Position numbers and translations under genes: made by a program
Part shown: positions 60,820-64,000 of the stretch, piece by piece
Layout of the letters: each line of letters opens with the position of its first letter
Position numbering within the stretch: the first letter of the stretch is position 1
The notes under the pieces: generated by a model
Seen by the model: the letters and a program-made list of their open reading frames with translations, nothing else
The model's database searches: none
What the model was told of the DNA's origin: nothing
Origin: Bryobacterales bacterium
GTDB lineage: Bacteria > Acidobacteriota > Terriglobia > Bryobacterales > Bryobacteraceae
Direction: 5' to 3'
Assembly (NCBI GenBank): GCA_003166865.1
Contig: PMUP01000013.1
Coordinates: 84,383-148,382 of the forward strand
Length of the DNA stretch: 64,000 bases

Positions 60820-61299
60820 ATGAGTAAACGGTTCGCGTTTCCCCTCCAGAAGGCGCTCGATTGGTATCGCCAAAGTCTGGCCGCGGAGCAGGCTTCGCTC
60901 GAACGCATCATTGGCGAGGTCCACGGGCTCGATCGTCTGAAAGAATCTCTCGAACGCCGCCAGCATTCGGAGCACGAAGAGCTTCACCGCGCGGATCCCA
61001 TATTAGGTAAGGACCTACGGGGGCTCGCCAACTACTCGGCGTTGATCCGGGCAGATCTCGCGCGCCTGGCGGCCGAAAAGAGCCGGAAGGAAGCCAGCCT
61101 CGTCGAACAGCGCCGGCGGGTGGGCGTGCATCACCGGCGCGTACGGGTGCTGGAGGAATTGGAACAGCGCCGCAAGGCGGACTGGGTGCGTGGCGTGAGC
61201 GTGGAAGAGGACTCGCTGGCCTCGGACGTGTTCCTTGCCTCCATGTCTCGGAAAAACACGCGCAACCGCGCGCCAGGGAGCAAAGAGCAAAACCCGTGA
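60820..61299 (+). CDS. fliJ: FliJ-like flagellar export protein
   Basis: The 159-residue protein is almost all coiled coil, with the FliJ-type opening FAFPLQKALDWYRQSLAAEQ followed by long charged helices (AAEKSRKEASLVEQRRRVG). FliJ is the stalk that links FliI to FlhA. Sequence likeness is modest, but length, fold and position before fliG suit it, and no other fliJ lies beside fliI. The ATG at 60820 is chosen over a TTG at 60814. It overlaps fliG by 4 nt. Confidence 0.78.
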   Translation: MSKRFAFPLQKALDWYRQSLAAEQASLERIIGEVHGLDRLKESLERRQHSEHEELHRADPILGKDLRGLANYSALIRADLARLAAEKSRKEASLVEQRRRVGVHHRRVRVLEELEQRRKADWVRGVSVEEDSLASDVFLASMSRKNTRNRAPGSKEQNP

Positions 61300-62324
61300 T
61301 CACCAACATCCCCACTGCCGAGGCGGTTTCTTCCATTCGCAAGGCGGCCATCTTTCTAGTCATTCTCGGCGAGGAAGCCAGCGCCGAGTTGCTGCGCCAT
61401 TTGTCCGGCGACGAGGTACAGAGGCTGTCACACGAGGTCGCCCGGCTGGGCGCGCTTCCGGCCGAGCAAACAGAGAAGGTTCTGGCCGAGTTTTATCAGA
61501 TGGCGGTCGCCCGGCAATACGCCAACCAGGGCGGCGTGGACTTCACGAAAAAGTTGCTGGCCCGCGCATTCGGGCCCGATGAATCGCGGCGCATGATCGA
61601 TCATCTGGTGCGATCCATGGGCGCCAGCCTGGCCAGCTTCGATTCGCTGCAACGCACCGATCCCCAGCAACTGGCGCGTTTCATCCATAACGAACATCCC
61701 CAGACCATCGCGCTGATCCTGTCGCATCTGCTGCCGGCGCAGGCGGCTGCGTTGCTTGCATCGCTGCCCGTCGAACTTCGGTCCGACGTGGCTCTGCGCA
61801 TGGCCAGCCTCGACCAGATATCTCCTGAAATCATTTCGAAAATCGCGGGCGTAATCAGCCAGAAACTGAAAAGCATCGGAGGCTTCAGCCGCGAAGCCTA
61901 TGGGGGCGTGCGCGCGGTCTCCGACATCTGCAATCGCCTGGATAGTGAAACGAGCAGCCAGATCCTCAATGAAATCGACCTGAGCGATCCCACCGTCGCC
62001 ACCACCATCCGCAACCTCATGTTCGTTTTCGAGGACATCCTGATGCTCGACGAACCCGCCATGAATGAGGTGATCGGAAAGGTCGATCGCAAGCTGCTGA
62101 TTACCGCGCTCAAAGGAACCAGCGAACAGCTCAAGGACCACTTCACGCGCCGCATGTCGACGCGCGCCAAGGAGATGCTGCTCGAGGATCTCGACGCCCT
62201 CGGCCCGGTGAAGATTAAAGATGTCGAGGCCGCCCAGCAGCAGGTAGTTGCTGTAATCCGCCAGCTCGAACAGCAGGGCGTCGTCTCGCTGCGCGGATCG
62301 GTGGGGGAGCAGTACGTTGTTTAG
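61296..62324 (+). CDS. fliG: Flagellar motor switch protein FliG
   Basis: The 342-residue C-ring protein has all three parts: the N-terminal FliF-binding domain (IRKAAIFLVILGEEASAELL), the armadillo middle domain (FIHNEHPQTIALILSHLLPAQAA), and the C-terminal torque domain (LMFVFEDILMLDEPAMNEVI, LKDHFTRRMSTRAKEMLLED). FliG turns ion flow at the stator into torque. The gene starts with a GTG overlapping fliJ. It is separated by about 43 kb from fliF and fliH, its normal neighbours. Confidence 0.97.
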   Translation: MITNIPTAEAVSSIRKAAIFLVILGEEASAELLRHLSGDEVQRLSHEVARLGALPAEQTEKVLAEFYQMAVARQYANQGGVDFTKKLLARAFGPDESRRMIDHLVRSMGASLASFDSLQRTDPQQLARFIHNEHPQTIALILSHLLPAQAAALLASLPVELRSDVALRMASLDQISPEIISKIAGVISQKLKSIGGFSREAYGGVRAVSDICNRLDSETSSQILNEIDLSDPTVATTIRNLMFVFEDILMLDEPAMNEVIGKVDRKLLITALKGTSEQLKDHFTRRMSTRAKEMLLEDLDALGPVKIKDVEAAQQQVVAVIRQLEQQGVVSLRGSVGEQYVV

Positions 62325-62961
62325 ATTCGTTCTCGCGCTACTTGCCGTTTCCACGGGGGTCGCGCAAACGGCTGCTCAGCAACAAACCGCGCAAATTCGA
62401 ACGCAGATGGAGGAGTCTCTGCGGAAGCAGACGGAATCGGTGGCGCGCCAGATCGAAGCCATACACACGTTGCAGCCTGGCGCTGCCCCGCCGCCGCCGC
62501 TCGCACCGCGCTCCTTGCGGCCGGTGTTGAGTACGCTGCGCCCCTGCGATCCTATCTCGCCCGGTTCTTTCGATCCGCAAATTCGCGCCGAGGCCGACCG
62601 GCAGGGTGTCGCGCCGGAGCTGCTGCGCGCCGTCATCTCCGCCGAATCCGCTTTCCTCCCCTGCGCGGTTTCTGACAAAGGCGCGATGGGGCTCATGCAG
62701 TTGATGCCGGGAACCGCCGCGGCCATGGGGGTTTCCGATCCGCTGGACCCGGACGACAACCTGCGCGGAGGCGTCCGCTATCTGGGCCAGTTGCTCGAAC
62801 GCTATGGAGGCGACCTCAGGCTCGCGCTGGGCGCCTACAACGCTGGCCCCGCTCTGGTGGACAAATTCGGCGATATCCCGCCCATCCCGGAAACGCAGAA
62901 CTATGTCCGCGAGATCCTGAAAAAGCTCGCGATCCCCCCGCCCGCTGCTCCGAAACCGTAA
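62317..62961 (+). CDS. Lytic transglycosylase (SLT domain), candidate flagellar wall-cutting enzyme
   Basis: The 214-residue protein has a signal peptide (FVLALLAVSTGVAQTAA), a Gln-rich helical linker and a C-terminal SLT domain: LLRAVISAESAF with the catalytic Glu, KGAMGLMQLMPGTAAAMGV, and LALGAYNAGPALVDKFG. The TTG start at 62317 overlaps the fliG end and has GGGGGAG at 62303-62309. Coupling to fliG, and the absence of the muramidase half of FlgJ, make it the likely enzyme that opens peptidoglycan for the rod. Confidence 0.9.
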   Translation: MFRFVLALLAVSTGVAQTAAQQQTAQIRTQMEESLRKQTESVARQIEAIHTLQPGAAPPPPLAPRSLRPVLSTLRPCDPISPGSFDPQIRAEADRQGVAPELLRAVISAESAFLPCAVSDKGAMGLMQLMPGTAAAMGVSDPLDPDDNLRGGVRYLGQLLERYGGDLRLALGAYNAGPALVDKFGDIPPIPETQNYVREILKKLAIPPPAAPKP

Positions 62962-62970
62962 GCAGGCGGT

Positions 62971-64000
62971 CTACCGTATGAGCTGCCAGAGTCCCGGTTC
63001 AACCTCGGCAAACCCGTGATCGCGATAGATGTTGCGCACCGGGATGTTGCGCGGCGTTTCGATAATCCGCCCAGTGAGCGTTTCCTGAACCTCGCCAATC
63101 ATGTGCCGCAGGAACTGGTGCTCGATTTCCATACCCAGCACGCGACAGCTCATCGCCAGCGCTAAAATACTCCCATTCACGATAACCGCGCCCCCTGTTA
63201 GCCCGTGATCTCCGAAGCGGTCTGAGACATCCAGGGAAAACAGATGCGCCGCCGAATTGGAGAGCAGCCCCGCAAGCTCGCTCAATGGAAATTTCCGGCC
63301 CGTGGTATTGAACTGCGTCGTGCGCTCAAACAGTTCCGCGAACCGTGACAGTCTGGAGTCGTTCGTTAATCCCTCAATACGGCACTGTATCTGAAGCGAG
63401 GAAAGATACTGGCCTTCGTCCATGCTGTCGGCGCGGAATTGCTGGCGCTCCAGTTGCGCTTTCACCAGGGTCGTGCGGACGGCCGATTCCTCGGTGATCA
63501 CCGGAACTTGCAGCCGCGGATCGTTGAGCAACATCCGCCGCAGGCTGAAGGGGTCCTCGCCCCAGACCTCGACTTCGGGCAGGCGCTGGCGCACACGGTC
63601 GCGCTCGACAGGATGATCGTCGATAAACACGAATGTATCCAGCGCAAAACCCAGCTCTTCGGCGATTGCGCGAATGTTATCGACCTTGTCGTTCCAGTTG
63701 ACGCGCCACGTCACGAAATCGTCGGGCCCGAGCAAGCGGTTGCGTGGGTAATTGTCGGGATATTTCCACAGTTCGCGAACCGTCGCCTCGTCGTTCTTGC
63801 TGACGCAGGCCAGCACCAGGCCGCGCTTTTTGAGACAGAGCAGCGCCTCGTGCAGGCCGAAGTAAAGGCCCACGTAAGAGAAAACTCCGCTGATCTCCGG
63901 CGCCCACGCAAAGGGGCTGCCGGTCTCGGCCAGGACGCCCGGCCATAACGTGCCGTCCAGATCGACGATGACACATTTCTTGCGCCCGATTCCCAGCACG
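62971..64000 (-). CDS. FkbH-like HAD-IIIC protein, N-terminus cut off by the window edge
   Basis: The 343 visible residues hold the HAD core VDLDGTLWPGVLAE with SKNDEATVRELW and FVFIDDHPVERDRV, then a GNAT-like C-terminal part (FAELFERTTQFNTTGRKF, DRFGDHGLTGGAVIV, MEIEHQFLRHM). This is the FkbH family, which loads glyceryl units or works in surface-glycan and polyketide pathways. The frame continues past 64000, and homologues have a longer N-terminus, so the start is missing. It converges on the transglycosylase gene with a 9-nt gap. Confidence 0.9.
   Translation of the reverse strand, partial: VLGIGRKKCVIVDLDGTLWPGVLAETGSPFAWAPEISGVFSYVGLYFGLHEALLCLKKRGLVLACVSKNDEATVRELWKYPDNYPRNRLLGPDDFVTWRVNWNDKVDNIRAIAEELGFALDTFVFIDDHPVERDRVRQRLPEVEVWGEDPFSLRRMLLNDPRLQVPVITEESAVRTTLVKAQLERQQFRADSMDEGQYLSSLQIQCRIEGLTNDSRLSRFAELFERTTQFNTTGRKFPLSELAGLLSNSAAHLFSLDVSDRFGDHGLTGGAVIVNGSILALAMSCRVLGMEIEHQFLRHMIGEVQETLTGRIIETPRNIPVRNIYRDHGFAEVEPGLWQLIR

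Overview
The window is a dense, high-G+C bacterial chromosome segment. Roughly 16.1-64.0 kb is a near-complete flagellar locus, preceded by a housekeeping and accessory region. The style of the proteins (an IorAB-type dehydrogenase with a Tat signal, a short PheT, an exosortase-type AsnB and glycosyltransferase set) suggests an Acidobacteriota member, perhaps near Bryobacterales/Solibacter. That placement is an inference from how the proteins look and was not tested. The P-ring and L-ring genes show a two-membrane envelope.

0-16 kb: a molybdopterin dehydrogenase pair (iorAB-like, minus strand, the large subunit running off the left edge); an unrecognised large membrane protein; a small unknown gene coupled to an ankyrin-repeat gene; pheS-pheT, with PheT lacking its tRNA-binding OB domain; a small Cys-containing protein; rpmB; an FAH-family hydrolase; an AhpD/carboxymuconolactone decarboxylase-like gene; guaB; a three-gene polysaccharide-type operon (asnB, glycosyltransferase, DegT aminotransferase); and tRNA-Ser(UGA) with an encoded CCA end.

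16-44.6 kb: the flagellar core. Minus-strand operons are flgB-flgC-fliE-fliF-fliH-fliI; flgM-flgN-flgK; and flgF-flgG-flgA-flgH-flgI-flgJ-flgE, the last ending in a strong intrinsic terminator. Plus-strand genes are the flagellin gene, then fliK-flgD-fliN-fliO-fliP-fliQ-fliR-flhB, then flhA-flhF-fliA-fliN2, followed by a methyltransferase, an unknown gene, a diguanylate cyclase and a small secreted basic protein. No flgL, fliD, fliS, fliL or flhG was recognised.

44.6-56.1 kb: a long minus-strand operon reading small unknown gene, flbT, HAD-type protein, TPR-glycosyltransferase, flaF, sigma-54 activator, flbD, motC/motA, motD/motB, and finally a 973-residue protein joining a PLP decarboxylase, TPRs and an ATP-grasp domain. 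FlbT, FlaF and a TPR-glycosyltransferase form a flagellin-control and glycosylation set best known from Caulobacter. 56.3-64 kb: an HDOD gene, a second motA-motB pair, fliM followed without a gap by a PAS/degenerate-GGDEF gene, fliJ-fliG-lytic transglycosylase, and a truncated FkbH-like gene.

Regulation can be partly read from the DNA. Six good -24/-12 (sigma-54) promoter matches lie before flgB, flgF, fliK, flhA, fliM and fliJ, and the locus encodes its own sigma-54 activator. Five of the six place the predicted transcript start within 10 nt of the start codon, so leaderless or nearly leaderless mRNAs are predicted. Weaker sigma-28-like sites precede the flagellin gene and several late genes, and fliA and flgM are both present. 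The strongest novelty candidates are the abutting sigma-54 promoters, the decarboxylase-TPR-ATP-grasp fusion coupled to a stator gene, the FlbT/FlaF/TPR-glycosyltransferase module, and the inactive-looking GGDEF protein coupled to FliM.
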